Source of the DNA: Trichobilharzia regenti
Lineage: Eukaryota; Platyhelminthes; Trematoda; Strigeidida; Schistosomatidae
NCBI GenBank assembly: GCA_944472135.2
Contig: OX235262.1
Location: forward strand, 169,135,509-169,199,508
Direction of reading: 5' to 3'
DNA length: 64,000 bases
The translations under genes and the position numbers were made by a program. Shown in pieces: positions 33,990 through 45,360 of this stretch (the first letter of the stretch is position 1; every line of letters begins with the position of its first letter). Below the pieces are notes generated by a model. It did no database searches. It was not told the DNA's origin and was given only the letters and a program-made list of their open reading frames with translations.

Positions 33990-34795
33990 TCATTGAAGAT
34001 CATAAATCACAGGGAGTGGATGCATCTGCGCCACTGAGAACGGTTGCGAGCCATGTCACCAATTGTTTCCAACCATAGATTTTTACCGTCCCGAGGACCC
34101 CAGCCTGGAAGTCTACACCTTTCTACGTGGCTTAGACCAACTGTTGTGGATTTCATTGACTGATGACAAGTTTTTGTTTGACCGCCGCTAGCTTTTTTCC
34201 AGCCTGACCCTATATCCGCTAACATTGCTCGTCGAGGGAGGCGATGGCTTGGCATACGTAACACATGTCCTAACCATCTCAGTCTTTGTAGCTTCACGAC
34301 TTCGTCGATTGATTTCCCCTCCTTACCTAGAACTCTACGCCTAACCTCCATGTTGCTCACCTTATTATGCCACTTTACACGGGAAATAGAACGCAGGCAC
34401 CTATGATCAAAGACAGCTAGTCTTTTCATGTCTTCCACTCTCAGTGGCCAGGTCTCACAACCATAAAGGAGGACGGAACGGACTGATGAGCAGTACACCC
34501 GCCCTTTGGTCGATAGTCGAACATCTCGTCTACGCCAGAGTCGGCGTAAACTAACAAATGCGAAACGAGCCCCTTGTATTCGTGCTGAGATTTCGTCAGA
34601 GATCAACCCGTTGGTACTGGCTGATGGTACTTCCCAAATAAGTGAAGCGGTCAACGTGCTCTACCACTTTACTTCCTATTTTTAAACTAGGCGTCGATGT
34701 AGTCCAGTCCTGTAACATCATCTTGCATTTGGCGGGAGCGAATCGCATGCCAAACATTCGTAGATTGCGGAAATCTCCTATGGTATCAAAACAAA
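33990..34795 (-). pseudogene. Second RTE-type LINE lineage, C-terminal region
   Basis: The 215-codon frame 34654-34007 has ARIQGARFAFVSLRRLW, SVRSVLLYGCETWPLRVED, CLRSISRVKWHNKVSNMEVR and LQRLRWLGHVLRMPSHRLPR. Upstream, in another frame (34795-34640), it continues with RFAPAKCKMML and VDRFTYLGSTIS. The YGCETW and RWLGHVLRM blocks are typical of RTE-clade C-termini, but the wording differs clearly from the SR2-type copies, so this is a separate family. The frame is open far longer than in most RTE pieces here. The 3' end lies near 33990, between two PLE fragments. Confidence 0.8.
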
Positions 34796-34829
34796 ATTTG
34801 CCAAGGAAGGTTTAACGTGATGACGAATT

Positions 34830-35560
34830 ATTTTCGAACTCATAAAGGTGGCCTAAACTTTTTAATTCCTAGGGCTTCAACAAACTTTAGGATACGCCCC
34901 AAACACGTTTTATAGATAGGTTTAAAAGATCTGTTAACATCAATTTTATGACCTGTCTCTATAATATGTTTCGCAATAGAAGAGCTAGGTCTCCTGTTCT
35001 CACCGTTAATAGGTTCCGAAGATTCTATTTGTTTTTGGAGCCATTTAGGAATATGCTCTGAAGCCCTTAATTGCAGAGATCGATGGGTCTTCCCTATGTA
35101 TGTGTGTCCACATTTAGATTCAAATACAGTTGATTGTGACGTCATTTACCGCATGTTCAAAAGGCTTAGATAGATATATTAACTTTACATTCTCAATTAT
35201 TATGATATTAGCTGCATAAAAAGTCTTTTTAACAGCAGCGTTCAGTCTTTGTCTAGTTATCAAGCTACTTTGATGTGCAATATAGGGTAGCTTTATGTAC
35301 ACGTCTTTCTTAGGGGCGAGTTGGAGAATCAGTCTTGGTGTCCTGATGAACTTGTCTGGATAATTTTATCAATCAGAGTTCGCGTCAACTTTGTTTCTTC
35401 TTCATCAAGTGTGTCTTCAGTGCATATTCGTTGGTATCTACTGAAGAGGAACCTCACTTACTAAGGCTTTTTTGTACCGAACAGGGCAGAAACTGTTGTA
35501 ATTAAGACACTGTCCTGTCCAGTTAAGTTTTCTATAAATAGATCTTTTTATTGACCCATC
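34830..35560 (-). pseudogene. PLE fragment i: linker plus GIY-YIG endonuclease
   Basis: Minus-strand linker near 35300-35180 (YIKLPYIAHQSSLITRQRLN, KKTFYAANIIII), then the 101-codon frame 35145-34840: ESKCGHTYIGKTHRSLQLRA with an intact YIG box and catalytic-type arginine, SEHIPKWL, SSSIAKHIIETGHKIDVNRS and VEALGIKKF at the end. The endonuclease itself is open end to end. The RT is missing, and the region 35400-35560 is decayed linker. Confidence 0.8.
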
Positions 35561-35891
35561 AAGCCGTCAACTAAGCAATATGTCTAGGAAAGATAAACAA
35601 TTATCTTCCTCTTCTACAGATGTAAGTGATATATTTTGAACTTCATTCATTCGATTTAAGAATAGTTATCTCAGGAATAGGAATACTTTGCCACCAACAA
35701 TCAGGCTTTTCCCTAAATTTAGTAGGAACTTCTGAAACAGAAGCTTGTAAACATTTTAATGGCACACAAGAGTGGATAATACGATTAGAGGCTATGTGCT
35801 GATCGATTCAGATTAACAGAACAGGAGAAAACATATGGAATAGAGAGATAGAAGCTTTTGGTAGCCCAAGTTTTAAGCAGGCTGCCAAAGT

Positions 35892-36095
35892 AATATTTAT
35901 TTTTTTTTTTATTTTTGATTACAGCTTGATTCCACACCGTATTTTCTGGTAGAAGTATGGAATTTTCAGCATGTGATATTGGTAACCCAAATTTTGCAGG
36001 CCGGCCATAGAAATCACGTGTGCGTCGGCAGGAGATCGAAACCCGGACCATGTGCATGATCGGCGAGCGTCCTGATCACTGTGCCATCGACGCAC
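35892..36095 (-). mobile_element. SINE-A copy 5
   Basis: Head near 36095 on the minus strand with mutated A box (cagtgatcagga) and B box (ggtttcgatct), body and long T-run tail at 35892-35915. A taatat word flanks both sides (35891-35896 and 36098-36103), a possible short target duplication. Confidence 0.8.
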
Positions 36096-36577
36096 ATAAT
36101 ATATAATAGTTTCCTCAGCATTCGATATTTAGATAGTGACAACTAATTTAAAATCTAATATTAGGACAAACAACAATTCCCAAAGCGAAGATAAAATGAA
36201 CAATTTTCTGTTAGATCTACCTCAGGGTAAATGTTAATGAAGTGTAAAATAATCGAAATAAATGAGAATTTCCATAAATAATCGCTTTATTCCAAACAGT
36301 GCTCATAAAATGTAAAAAGGATTTTCGGCCGAAATTATAACATAATGGTTTCTTTTTGTCAATGATATTCACAAATAAAATGCTATAAGACGGTAAATCA
36401 CGTGACACACTTCTAACTCGTCTGAATCGAAAACATTAACTGCACCGATAATTAAGAAAGGTGCAGGAGCACATTTTCTGACCTGAGGACAAAATAATAG
36501 CCGAGTAATTTAAGATTGTAGGTATTTAGATACCTTTCTCAGTCAGTGGCAGCTTCCACTAAGATTGTCAAAAAGAC

Positions 36578-38205
36578 TTGTAGAAAATCAAAACAGGCAA
36601 TTCAGCAAAGAGACTTTTTTCAACGAATTTATTATCAAGCTGTACAGTCGTACATATATGGTTTTTCTACGGTATTTTATCCATTGAGGGAATTGAATCA
36701 AAGGTGTGAATGCATAATATGATAGCAGTATGAAATACAGTTAAAATGAAAATGTTTGTGATGACAACCATAGTTAAATACCAAAATGGCGAAACAATTT
36801 ATGTCATATACAGAGCAATTGATAGGATGTAGAGTAGTTGGAAGGGTTGTGCAATTATAGGATAAGTAGGCAAACAGAATAACAATGAAAACGTCACCTA
36901 ACATTGTGTAAAATCTGATAACACAGAATTTAACTTTGCAAAACAAAGTTGATTTAGAATAACAAGTGTAACGAGTCAAGCAGTACCGGGGACAATTCGA
37001 AGTGACAGCAGTAATAGTAACAACTGACGTAATAAATGAGAAGAAGTATACAAAGTGAATAAACAAAACTAAAAATCGGTTGAGACAAAATATGATTAGG
37101 GATTACCATACTTTAGCATAGAGGGATTATGACCATGAAAGTGGAGGGGTTGAGCGAACTTTTTCTGTGTACAGAGAACTGGCTTTGCTGTTTCGGTAGC
37201 CATACCTTCAGCAAAACAGATGACTTGGATTCGTAGAGATTAAGGCAAATTACTTTCCTCTGAAATTCTCTATATGACATAAATTGTTTTGCTATTTTGG
37301 TATTTAACTATGGTTGTCATCACAAACATTTTAATTTTAATTGCATTTCATACTGCTATTATATTATGCATTCACACCTTCGATTCAATTCCCTCAATGG
37401 ATAAAATACCGTAGAAAAACCATATATGTACGATTGTACATCTTGATAATTAATATATGTGTACAACTTGGGCACTGTGGTAGTAAGTAATTCTATATTA
37501 GTTTGTTTATTAAATGTATCACACAGTGAAACAGTATTATTTACTGGATGACGTCTCGAACAAAATTTATTGTTCATAATCATATCAATTGTGATCACTC
37601 GACTTTGAGATTTGAATTTTATAGTTTTCTTTGTCTTCTCCTATTTGTCGTAAGGGGAGTAGAGTTTTGCAGGTCAGATACATAGGTCAAACTAGTAGAA
37701 CAGTGGTGGTCAGAGAAACGGAGCTTAAAAACCTAGCGAAATCTAGATTGGTTGACCCGATTAAGAAATCTGGAGAATAGTTCAGCTATAGCACTCACTA
37801 CATGCAATCAGAGGCAACCATACAATAGGATGGATGGGATAGGATGACAGTTTTAAAATCTAATGTCACAGGGTGGGGTGAGAGATTGGTAACAGAAGTT
37901 TTGTTTATCGAATCAACTGGAAATACATGTAATAGGAATGATTCATCACCTGTCTCAGATATCTGCAAAATTCTACTACTCCTACGACAAATAGGAGAAG
38001 ACAAAGAAAACTATAAAACTCAAATCTCAATGTCGTGTGATCACAATTCATATGATTATGAACAATAAATTTTGTTCGAAACGTCATCCAGTAAATAATA
38101 CTGTTTCACTGTGTGATACATCTAATAAACAAACTAATATGGAATTACTTTGATAATTAATTCATTGAGAAGAGTCTCTTTGCTGAATCGCCTGTGTTGA
38201 TTTTC
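36578..38205. mobile_element. Family G palindrome, right arm split by a PLE insertion
   Basis: The left arm 36578-36811 pairs with 37270-37454 plus 38162-38205. The two right-hand parts are separated by PLE j with a 12-bp duplication. Each continuous arm part is about 181 bp at high identity (ccattgagggaattgaatc, tgtgatgacaaccatag). The spacer 36812-37269 has no recognised coding content. Short pieces of the same repeat lie at 285-440. The terminal motif ttgataataaattc.ttgaaaa links it to family F. Confidence 0.75.
37455..38149 (+). mobile_element. PLE j: 5'-truncated PLE of the CNDC lineage with inverted ends
   Basis: A 695-bp insertion flanked by ttgataattaat at 37443-37454 and 38150-38161. 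Inverted arms are 37487-37672 and 37963-38148. The middle reads QTSRTVVVRETELKNLA and SRLVNPIKKS on the plus strand, the endonuclease block after the YIG box, as in PLE o at 50354-51298. It entered the right arm of the G palindrome, so it is younger than that palindrome. Confidence 0.8.
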
Positions 38206-39085
38206 CAAATATCCTGATGGGAATTTCACAGGAAAATTTATACCACGTATTAGGAAAATTCGTTCCACATAAGTTTACTTTTTCTAAAGTTTACGAGAAA
38301 CTCACAAATTAGCGGTGTGTAAATATTTCAAATACTCACGAAAGTAGAAAAAACATTGGAGGTCAAAGTTTAATCTATGTAAACAAAGTGAACAAGAGAA
38401 TTATGCATAATATGATGGTCAGGTTTTTTTGGTAGCCCAGGTTTTAACCTGGCCACTTTATTCCTTATTTTCACCAAATAAGTTGTCGTACAAGAGTAAT
38501 TTTTTTGAATGACAGCATAGCAGGAATTCACTGCGTATTTAAGTAATAAACGTTTACATTTTATTAGTTTAATCTCCTGCAGAAATTCTGCCTCATTCAA
38601 TTCCGAGAAACATTAGTAGTTTTTTTAGGTTAGCATTCCTCAGTGTCGTTTGGATATACTTCACAGGCTGTTTGCCTAGAAAAACGCATCTTCACTCTTT
38701 TAAACAAGGAGTGAACTATTTTTCAAAGCTGAATTCACATACTTTGATGGCTGTGGTCGTTAAAAACCACATTACTATTTTTGACTAAAATTCAACAATA
38801 GCCTCAAAATTCGTACATATTTTTATGTAGATATGTAGTTTATTCGGACTGTAACATTTAATGATAATAATAACAGCTTTATTCTACCCAAAACGTTTAT
38901 AGAGCATAAAGAATTTTCATTGTGGTTTATTTCATAATGTTTTCTCTTCAGTCAGCGTCTTTGTCTTAGACAGAAATCCATAGAACATCCTGTGTCTCAG
39001 TGCTTTACGATCAAAGAATATATTTCTTTACTCACTGAGAACTGCGTATCATTCCGCTGAAAGCTAATTTAAATGTTTTAAATAT
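38205..39085. other. No gene; old repeat scraps
   Basis: Contains ggtagcccaggttttaacct near 38430 and an ancient tail-like ctttattc block near 38877. The frame 38600-38370 (minus) has no domain. Confidence 0.4.
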
Positions 39086-39715
39086 ACTTGAGTACGTCGC
39101 TTCAACCACAGGTGGAGGGAACTGACGAGGATATCATAGCAGCAAGGATCAGGAGAGTAAGGGAAACTTCCATTACTCTCAAGTTTGTGTGGAGGTTACT
39201 AGCACTCATCACGAAAAATAAGATCCGGATTTTCAACTCCTATGTGAAGTCAGTCAGTGTTACTATACGGGTCACGCGTCACGAAGGGCACTTCGAACAA
39301 ACTACAGACTTTCATCAACAGCTGTCTTTGTCTAATACTCAAGATCAAATGCTCGGCAAAAAAGATCAGCAGTAGTGAGGGATCTCTAACAATGAGCGTA
39401 CCAAGCCAGCAGGAACCAATCTTGGATCAAATATGCAGGATGAAATGGAGGTAGATTGACTTTATTCGGAGGAAACAGTCCCTCAAGTGACATCAAACGC
39501 TAGGCCATCGCTCGAGTAGAACCTGAATGAGAAGCGGCGAGTAGGTCATCATTGCAAAAGTGACATGGAGGAGGTAATGTGAAGAGGAGATGAAAGCATG
39601 TGAGTAGATATGGAGCCATGTGAAAACGTTGTCAGAGAACCGAACGCAATGGAGACGTGTGACTCAAGCCCCGTGTACCTCTAGGAAGTAAAGGAAACAA
39701 TAGTAATACTGAGTA
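39085..39715 (+). pseudogene. RTE (SR2-type) LINE 3' end
   Basis: Same order as 9838-10455: acttcaaccacaggtggagg (RT C-terminal start), tccggattttcaactcc, aacaatgagcgtaccaagcc, gcaggatgaaatggagg, tail ccgtgtacctctaggaag. Two small frames (39088-39375 and 39257-39454) are fragments of the RTE C-terminus. Confidence 0.75.
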
Positions 39716-39719
39716 CATT

Positions 39720-40180
39720 TGACTGCCCATAGATATAACCGAATGGTTAAAATAAATAGAAATGGAGACAATTTTATCCACTGTAGTGAATGGTAGATCT
39801 CATATTCCAGTGATTTTAGCAGGCCACAATATCATGTTCCCCTTTAAAAAGTGTTTTCACATTTCGTTCCTAGATGGTGACTTCATAGAAAAGAAAATTT
39901 CCTCCGCTGCAATTGTCTTCTTACATTCCGTTTTATACAGCATTTTGATTTATCTAGTGGAAAAAAAAACCCAACTGATCAGTAGTGATAAAAGAACAAA
40001 ATGTTCAAAGAACAGATTTCTTTTGGATGATTTCATTTTGAAAAGCAGCTAGCTGCACAATCTCTTTTATATTCATAAACTGACATACATACAATTACTA
40101 TTTAATTCCACATAATAACCAAAGTGGTATCCACTCGGTCGATTGAGCCAGGACATTCACCTCTTGTGTAATGGGTTTCA
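39720..40180. other. No recognised feature
   Basis: The frame 39762-40052 (96 codons) has no domain resemblance and no match elsewhere in the window. Confidence 0.4.
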
Positions 40181-40435
40181 GTTATTATATGTTTTACAAG
40201 CAGTTTTGGTTTTCCCATTGGAGAATAGGACAGAAGTGTTCAGCCTCAGTTGATATCTCAGCTTCTTGTACGAACGCTCCGTTTATATCTGAGGATTGCC
40301 TCCAAATGCCAGTCAGCATCAAGTCAATACTCAGACATCCCCGAAGTGTCCCAATTAGGTGCTGACACGTCAACAGAGGCCTGAAACTTCGGTCCAGTGA
40401 GTCAGTGGGAAAATTGAAATTGATCTAAAATAGAG
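40180..40435 (+). mobile_element. Very decayed Sm-alpha-type element
   Basis: Ordered words resembling the copy at 42647-42790 and the 3' part at 31193-31384: gtgttcagcctcagttgata (B-box region), agacatccccgaagtgtccc and aattagg (hammerhead stem region), acttcggtccagtgagtcag (3' end). The ribozyme core boxes are gone. Confidence 0.4.
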
Positions 40436-40439
40436 AATT

Positions 40440-40930
40440 TGCTAATTATGTTTTGCCGAATTATTTTTCTCGGTGTGAATTGAAAGTTGATATAAATACC
40501 TGATATTATTCAATAATTTGAACATCCTTATATACCTATTATAAGCGTCTGCCGATTTCATGATCATTCTCATTAAGTCTGCCAGCCAACGTTTACGTCA
40601 CTACTTCCACATCTGTTATCTTAGTCACACGATCATTTTCTCCCCATAGTATCAAAGATTCTCCTTAATCCCTCACTACTACTCCTATTCTTTGCATGAC
40701 GCTATTCTTCTTCTTGTTTTGTCATCATTATAGCTCTTTGTCGTCCTGTGAACTGACATCCAGAGTATTATACTCTATTTATTCTCTTTACTATTTATGC
40801 TGTCTCTCATAGCATTGACTATACTCACTTTTGTTAATTATAAACTCACAAATGCGTCGCTAAGTCATGTTATCTTCTTCAATTCAAAGCTCTTATCGAT
40901 TATATATTTCATAAACATTTCAAAGAGAAT
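40440..40930. other. No recognised feature
   Basis: AT- and pyrimidine-rich sequence; no frame with a recognisable domain. Confidence 0.4.
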
Positions 40931-41090
40931 TAGAACTTACTGGTTATTATTCAATCTTCTACTTGTACTACAATACATTCTGTGATAGGATTTCAATTTT
41001 TCTTTTACTGGAGATTATATATTGACATTTATCCATTTATAACTGTGTAGCGTGAATAAGAACTTATTGAAAACAATTGAAGATGCATCT
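40930..41090 (+). repeat. Family F single arm
   Basis: Matches 11930-12065: acttgtactacaatacattc, gtgataggatttcaattttt, cttttactggagattatat and gaataagaacttattgaaaa. Confidence 0.6.
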
Positions 41091-42170
41091 TGCTGACTGA
41101 CGAGTGCCAGCAAATACTAAACCTAGGTGAGCGTTCTCCTGTTGATTGCTTGCAATCATCTAATACCAACAGTTCCCAGTGGACTGTAATGTCAAGTCAC
41201 CCGGCATGGTAGCCAAATTGCAAACTTGACTGACAGAATTCAGTCTGCACCAATGCCAAACACTAGACGCATGATACTAGTTACTTACTAATGATTGCCC
41301 GATCAAAACATCCAATATATTCCTACAGGAGGTCAATCGTGAGCCCATATAGCTCAGTGATGATGTCTCTTACTACAGCACAAGATGACACATACTCAAA
41401 TCTCGGAAGGGAAATGATTTCCTTGCGGGTTGCAGATACGTCTCGTCAGCTGGTGAGTTCAAACAATAATGAAATTTAGGTCAATGACAGCTCCCTGTCG
41501 ACTGACTCTTTAATAACAATTATTTACTGTAATCAATCTAGCTTTGTTTTCATTTATTTGGAAAAGTACCATTGTATTCCAATCAGGTATTTGATGAAAT
41601 CATCCAAAATAAAATAATTTTAAAACCCTATATTGATTATGTTTTTAATTTAAAGCTTCACTCAATTAACCAGGCACACTACACTTCCTTCTACTCTCAA
41701 CATAGCAAAATGACCCATGATCTCTATTACTCTCTATTTTCAATTTGCTCACCACACAAAATATTTTCACAGAACTTTAACTCAATATTTGTCAAGTTGT
41801 GAGAAATACGCACCAGAAGATTAGACATAAAAGAACACGAAGCTCGGTAAATAGATGTCTTCCCAGCGATTTCATTCTAGAAAGGTAACTGTAAAATGAC
41901 ATTTATATACATAAGTTCACAGGGATAGAATTGTTACATTCAAATTCCACTTAAAAATGAAAGATAATAAAGGTGATAATAATTTTCAAATTAGTATGAA
42001 AGTTCAAAGGTGTGAATATAGATAACAAAGGATTAAAGAGACGAAATTACACAGGACTGAGAAAGTAGTTGCGTAATATGTAAAGTGGGTTTTTACGAAG
42101 TGTGGGGTAAACGACATAAGCATGAAAACAAAGTTAAATAATTATTTTTACAACTGTAGTTGAAAAAGTG
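41090..42170. other. No recognised gene or known repeat
   Basis: The region 41090-41480 has a less AT-rich composition and words such as cccatatagctcagtgatga, but no second copy in the window and no domain. The rest is AT-rich. Confidence 0.4.
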
Positions 42171-42482
42171 CTTGCAATAAGTGTCAAAAAGTAAAATCTG
42201 GGTCAAGCCAAACTAGATCCTTGTCAAACGAAGCGGTTGAACCAGTTTTATTCTGAACCTGCAGCTCTGACTTCTCGATGTAAATGACGAAGCCTTCTAC
42301 AGTACAAAGAAGTCGGAAACACACTGCCTTTTTTAGATTTTCATTTACTTTGTAAATGACACTGTGTTACGACTAAAGCTGAATCGTTGTGGTCTCAACG
42401 CAGTTAACTGAATTTCGCATCATACTGTATAGCTAACCAAGACATCTACGCTCATAAAACGCTCCAGTGACAGTGAAAAGAT

Positions 42483-42646
42483 GAATGTTCGACTGATTTG
42501 ACCGAAGTGCTCGTTCTCAGATTGATATGTCGGCTGCTTTTGCAGATGATTCAATGATGTCTAAGCATCTATTAGGAGTTTATTTTGATGGAATCCAGGA
42601 TGCGCATTTCGTCCTATTTTGGACAAGTTATGGGGATGTACGATTT
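42483..42646 (-). mobile_element. Sm-alpha-type element, minus strand, starts at its hammerhead
   Basis: Minus-strand sequence from gtacatcc (42642) through the hammerhead-like region 42590-42642 to the 3' words cacttcggtcaaatcagtcg (near 42500). It has the same extent as the element at 31193-31384: hammerhead to 3' end, no promoter part. Stem II (gtcc/ggac) and GAAA (42607-42610 as tttc on plus) are intact. The CUGANGA box is replaced by ataactt, so it cannot cleave. Confidence 0.65.
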
Positions 42647-42800
42647 GGTGTCTGAAACTATGGGCAATGTGTTCGAGCCTCAGTGGGAGCATCATCACTC
42701 ACTGCGGAATGCAGGTACATCCAGATGACGGGTTCCATATAGGACTAAATGCGCGTCATGGATTCCACTGCCATCCAGCCTCCACCAAATTAATGCCTCT
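42647..42800 (+). mobile_element. Sm-alpha-type element, plus strand, with promoter part
   Basis: Begins with a tRNA-like polymerase III promoter region (tgtctgaaactatgggcaat, B box tgttcgagcct, then cagtgggagcatcatcactc), followed by the hammerhead at 42711-42771. It faces away from the minus-strand element at 42483-42646, and the promoter lies between the two ribozymes. Confidence 0.7.
42711..42771 (+). ncRNA. Hammerhead ribozyme, Sm-alpha type, inactive core
   Basis: Stem I gcaggtacatccag pairs with atggattccactgc. Core box atgacgg (42725-42731) has C3A, U7C and A9G. The GAAA box is TAAA (42746-42749), and gcgtc precedes the former cleavage point at 42757. Stem II retains gttc/ggac. Three core changes at positions needed for catalysis make cleavage very unlikely. 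Confidence 0.75.
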
Positions 42801-42829
42801 AGACAATTAGACAGGCTAGAAACGTTTCT

Positions 42830-43240
42830 AGTATAAAAAAGTACTGTAGAACGAAATTAGTCAAGGAAAAATTCAACTGTAATAAGTAACTGAGAACCAA
42901 GTAGAATATTCCCGACAAGTTGTGCACTCAAAACTCTGTCCACCAGAATCACACACCGACCATTCCCGAAAATCACCCTCATTCAGTCAAACAAAATCAC
43001 ATCATCAGACAACGCATTATAACAATTTCGCAAAACCATTAGAGAAAATTAGAGATTAAACAGAAGCGAAGACAAATAATAAAGGATTAAGTCAACATAC
43101 CATATATATGAACGTCAGAACACTCGTTTACAGTCTATTATAAAAGTGAATGATAATCACGAAGTTAGTTGAAACAGACAACAAATAAGTGTGCATATTT
43201 TAATTATATACTTCAGGTAAGATTTTTCAAACAATTATAT
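42830..43240 (+). repeat. Repeat family E, copy 2
   Basis: agtactgtagaacgaaatta, aagtagaatattcccgacaa, ccaccagaatcacacaccga, tcattcagtcaaacaaaatc, gaagttagttgaaacagac, in the order of copy 5 (63020-63455). Confidence 0.6.
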
Positions 43241-43259
43241 CGCTAAATACTCCCACGTG

Positions 43260-43845
43260 AAAACCTTCATATATATCGTGTGGATTATATGTTTGTCCAA
43301 CTTATTAGCTTACCAAAAACCTGATATTTATTTAAGTAGTGACTTTTAATTATCCCTTACAAACTTGTTTCTATAGAAATAATTCTAGGATGCAGATCAG
43401 ATTATGCGTTTTAAAAGTAGATGCATATCTTGTCTGTGCAACTCTTTCGTACCTTAAGACAGTCTAGATGATCAGCTGAACTTATTATATATTTCTATGT
43501 GAATTAATAATTATAATTTTAGGATAATTGTTGAATTTTTGGCAGCCATACACGTATTTATGTAAAGAATATTGGTGTATGGGGAGTAACTTCACCAAGA
43601 AACCAACGGAATGTAACACAGTGATGAACACGACGGGAGAATACGAAGCCTTGAAGTGGGGATCGAAGAAACGGATTAATTGCCAAACCTTTTTAACCCA
43701 GTCCCTCTACATCGTTTGAATTTCCCGGATTTTTCATATGTATATATATATATATATGTTTAAATTTCAACTGAAACTATTTTAGTGTAACATTTAACTA
43801 CAGTCGAGTATGGAAACAAGTAAAATCTTGAAAAATTATTCTGTT
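43260..43845. other. No gene; short (TA)n at 43737-43757
   Basis: The frame 43528-43719 was considered and shows no recognisable domain. Confidence 0.4.
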
Positions 43846-43847
43846 TG

Positions 43848-44210
43848 TTCGCTAGTGACTGGCAACAGGACGGGGTTTCCTGGAGTACTAGTGTGAATTC
43901 GTGATCAGTTGGGCCCACCAAGTCGACGATAATGACGACAAATACTTCCCACCAATGACATTGTCTGGTGATCACCTCAATATCACGGATCGGAAGAAGT
44001 TAGAATTCATGAACTGACCAGTGAATCTGGTCTCAGTGTCTGAATGGTCTACAAGCTTGCCTTATAACCGGAAGCTTCTGGGTTCGAACTCCTGTGTGTG
44101 GGTACTGTCAATGAGTCCTAGACTAGAGTGAAACAGCTGTTCATTACTCTCTGGCTCACAGCAGTTCTCTAACTGATAACAATCCATTGTCGAACTTGGA
44201 AAACAAATCT
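43848..44210 (+). mobile_element. SINE-B, most complete uninterrupted copy
   Basis: 5' extension 43848-44030 (ttcgctagtgactggcaaca, ggtttcctggagtact), tRNA-Leu-like head 44030-44105 (A box tctcagtgtctgaatggtct, B box gggttcgaactcc), then the body ending ctctaactgataacaatcca and cgaacttgg. It is the reference for the other SINE-B pieces here. Confidence 0.7.
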
Positions 44211-44880
44211 TAAAGCCGTAATATTTTTTAATTACGTTTCTACCATACTTAATCGTGTGTTATTCGACTTTGTAGGAAAAATGAAATAAGCCAGATAAAC
44301 AACACCTTGTCAAAAACCAAAGAAACTTCAAGCTTCTAATGTTTCTGTCTGATCATGATTTGTTTTTCAGCCAAAAAAGATGAATGATATGTGTTTCTTT
44401 TTGAAATAGGAAAGTAAAAATCACAAATTCACATGGTCACATGGTACACTCATCTAAGTTGTATATATTACTAGAAAACCACATATCAACAAGCGTAACA
44501 GATTGTATCGTTTTTCTGTGAAATGTCAGATAAGACAGAGTAAGCTATTTTATAGAAACTGCCTTTAGAATGATAAAATATTCTAGATTGGCGTCTAAAT
44601 TGTGAACACATTATGTATATTCCATCTTGTCATAATGTCGTGATTTAATACAGCCCGGTTATTTACCTAATAAGCGAAAATAAGATTTTCGGTTAAATGA
44701 CAGTGATGTTAGGAAAGTTAACCTATTTTCATACAACTTCATTTTTATATTGGCACAAAACTTATTGTAAAATCTGTTTTTATGCTTCAAATATTATGTC
44801 GAACATAAGTTGTCTTTCTTCACACCTTATGTGAAGCATAACATCAGTGTCTCCCTCAAAATTTTCCCTCATTGTCTAAT
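44210..44880. other. No recognised feature
   Basis: AT-rich sequence; only short frames. Confidence 0.4.
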
Positions 44881-45068
44881 TTTTTCATTTTTTGATTATA
44901 GCTTGACTCCATACAGTATTTTTGACACAAGTATGAAATTTTCAGCGTGTGATAACGGTAGCCCGAATGTCGTAGGTCAACCATTGATATCAAGTGTGCA
45001 TCGGCATAAGGTCGCACCCTTGACCATGTGCATTGTCGGCGAGTGTCCTAACCACTGAGCCACCGACA
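44881..45068 (-). mobile_element. SINE-A copy 6, adjoining a PLE fragment
   Basis: Head near 45068 on the minus strand (gtgtcggtggctcagtggtt), diverged B box, shared body and tail. It ends directly at the PLE remnant that starts at 45069. Confidence 0.8.
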
Positions 45069-45360
45069 CTGTGCTACTTGAATATGTCCTTTTGTATTGG
45101 ATTGAAACAAAGCTACTGAAATGTGCAAACTGTGCCATCCAATTCGCCTTTCTATAAATTGATCTCCCTACAGCTGCATCAGCCTGTTTAGGCAGATTTA
45201 CATACACTAAATGTATACTATCATTATCTTTATGCCCCACTGTAAATTTTCCACTAGCTTGGTACAAATTAAATCCTACTGTCAGTCTCTCGGCTTTAAC
45301 CTTACCTCTGCATGCTATGAATGCGTCGTCTATATACTTTAGGCGAATTCAGAAATAAGA
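45069..45360 (-). pseudogene. PLE fragment k: RT motif C to RT C-terminus
   Basis: The minus strand starts with RLKYIDDAFIAC (motif C, YIDD intact), then ASGKFTVGHKDNDSIHLVYV, RSIYRKANWMAQFAHFSSF and SIQYKRTYSS. This matches the 58079-58543 PLE (SIYRKPTWKGQYLHFNSF). The SINE-A junction ends the PLE homology. Confidence 0.75.

Noticed and set aside
36698..37066. 122-codon minus-strand frame (cysteine- and tyrosine-rich)
   Set aside because: It overlaps the left arm and spacer of the G palindrome; no signal peptide followed by a conserved domain, and the other arm does not preserve the frame.
39762..40052. 96-codon frame as a host gene
   Set aside because: No domain, no codon bias that I could see, and AT-rich low-complexity composition.
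43528..43719. 63-codon frame with several cysteines as a small secreted protein
   Set aside because: No signal peptide, no second copy, no flanking exon signals that I could support.
44030..44110. A tRNA-Leu gene
   Set aside because: It is embedded in the SINE-B body shared with several loci; no acceptor stem pairing.
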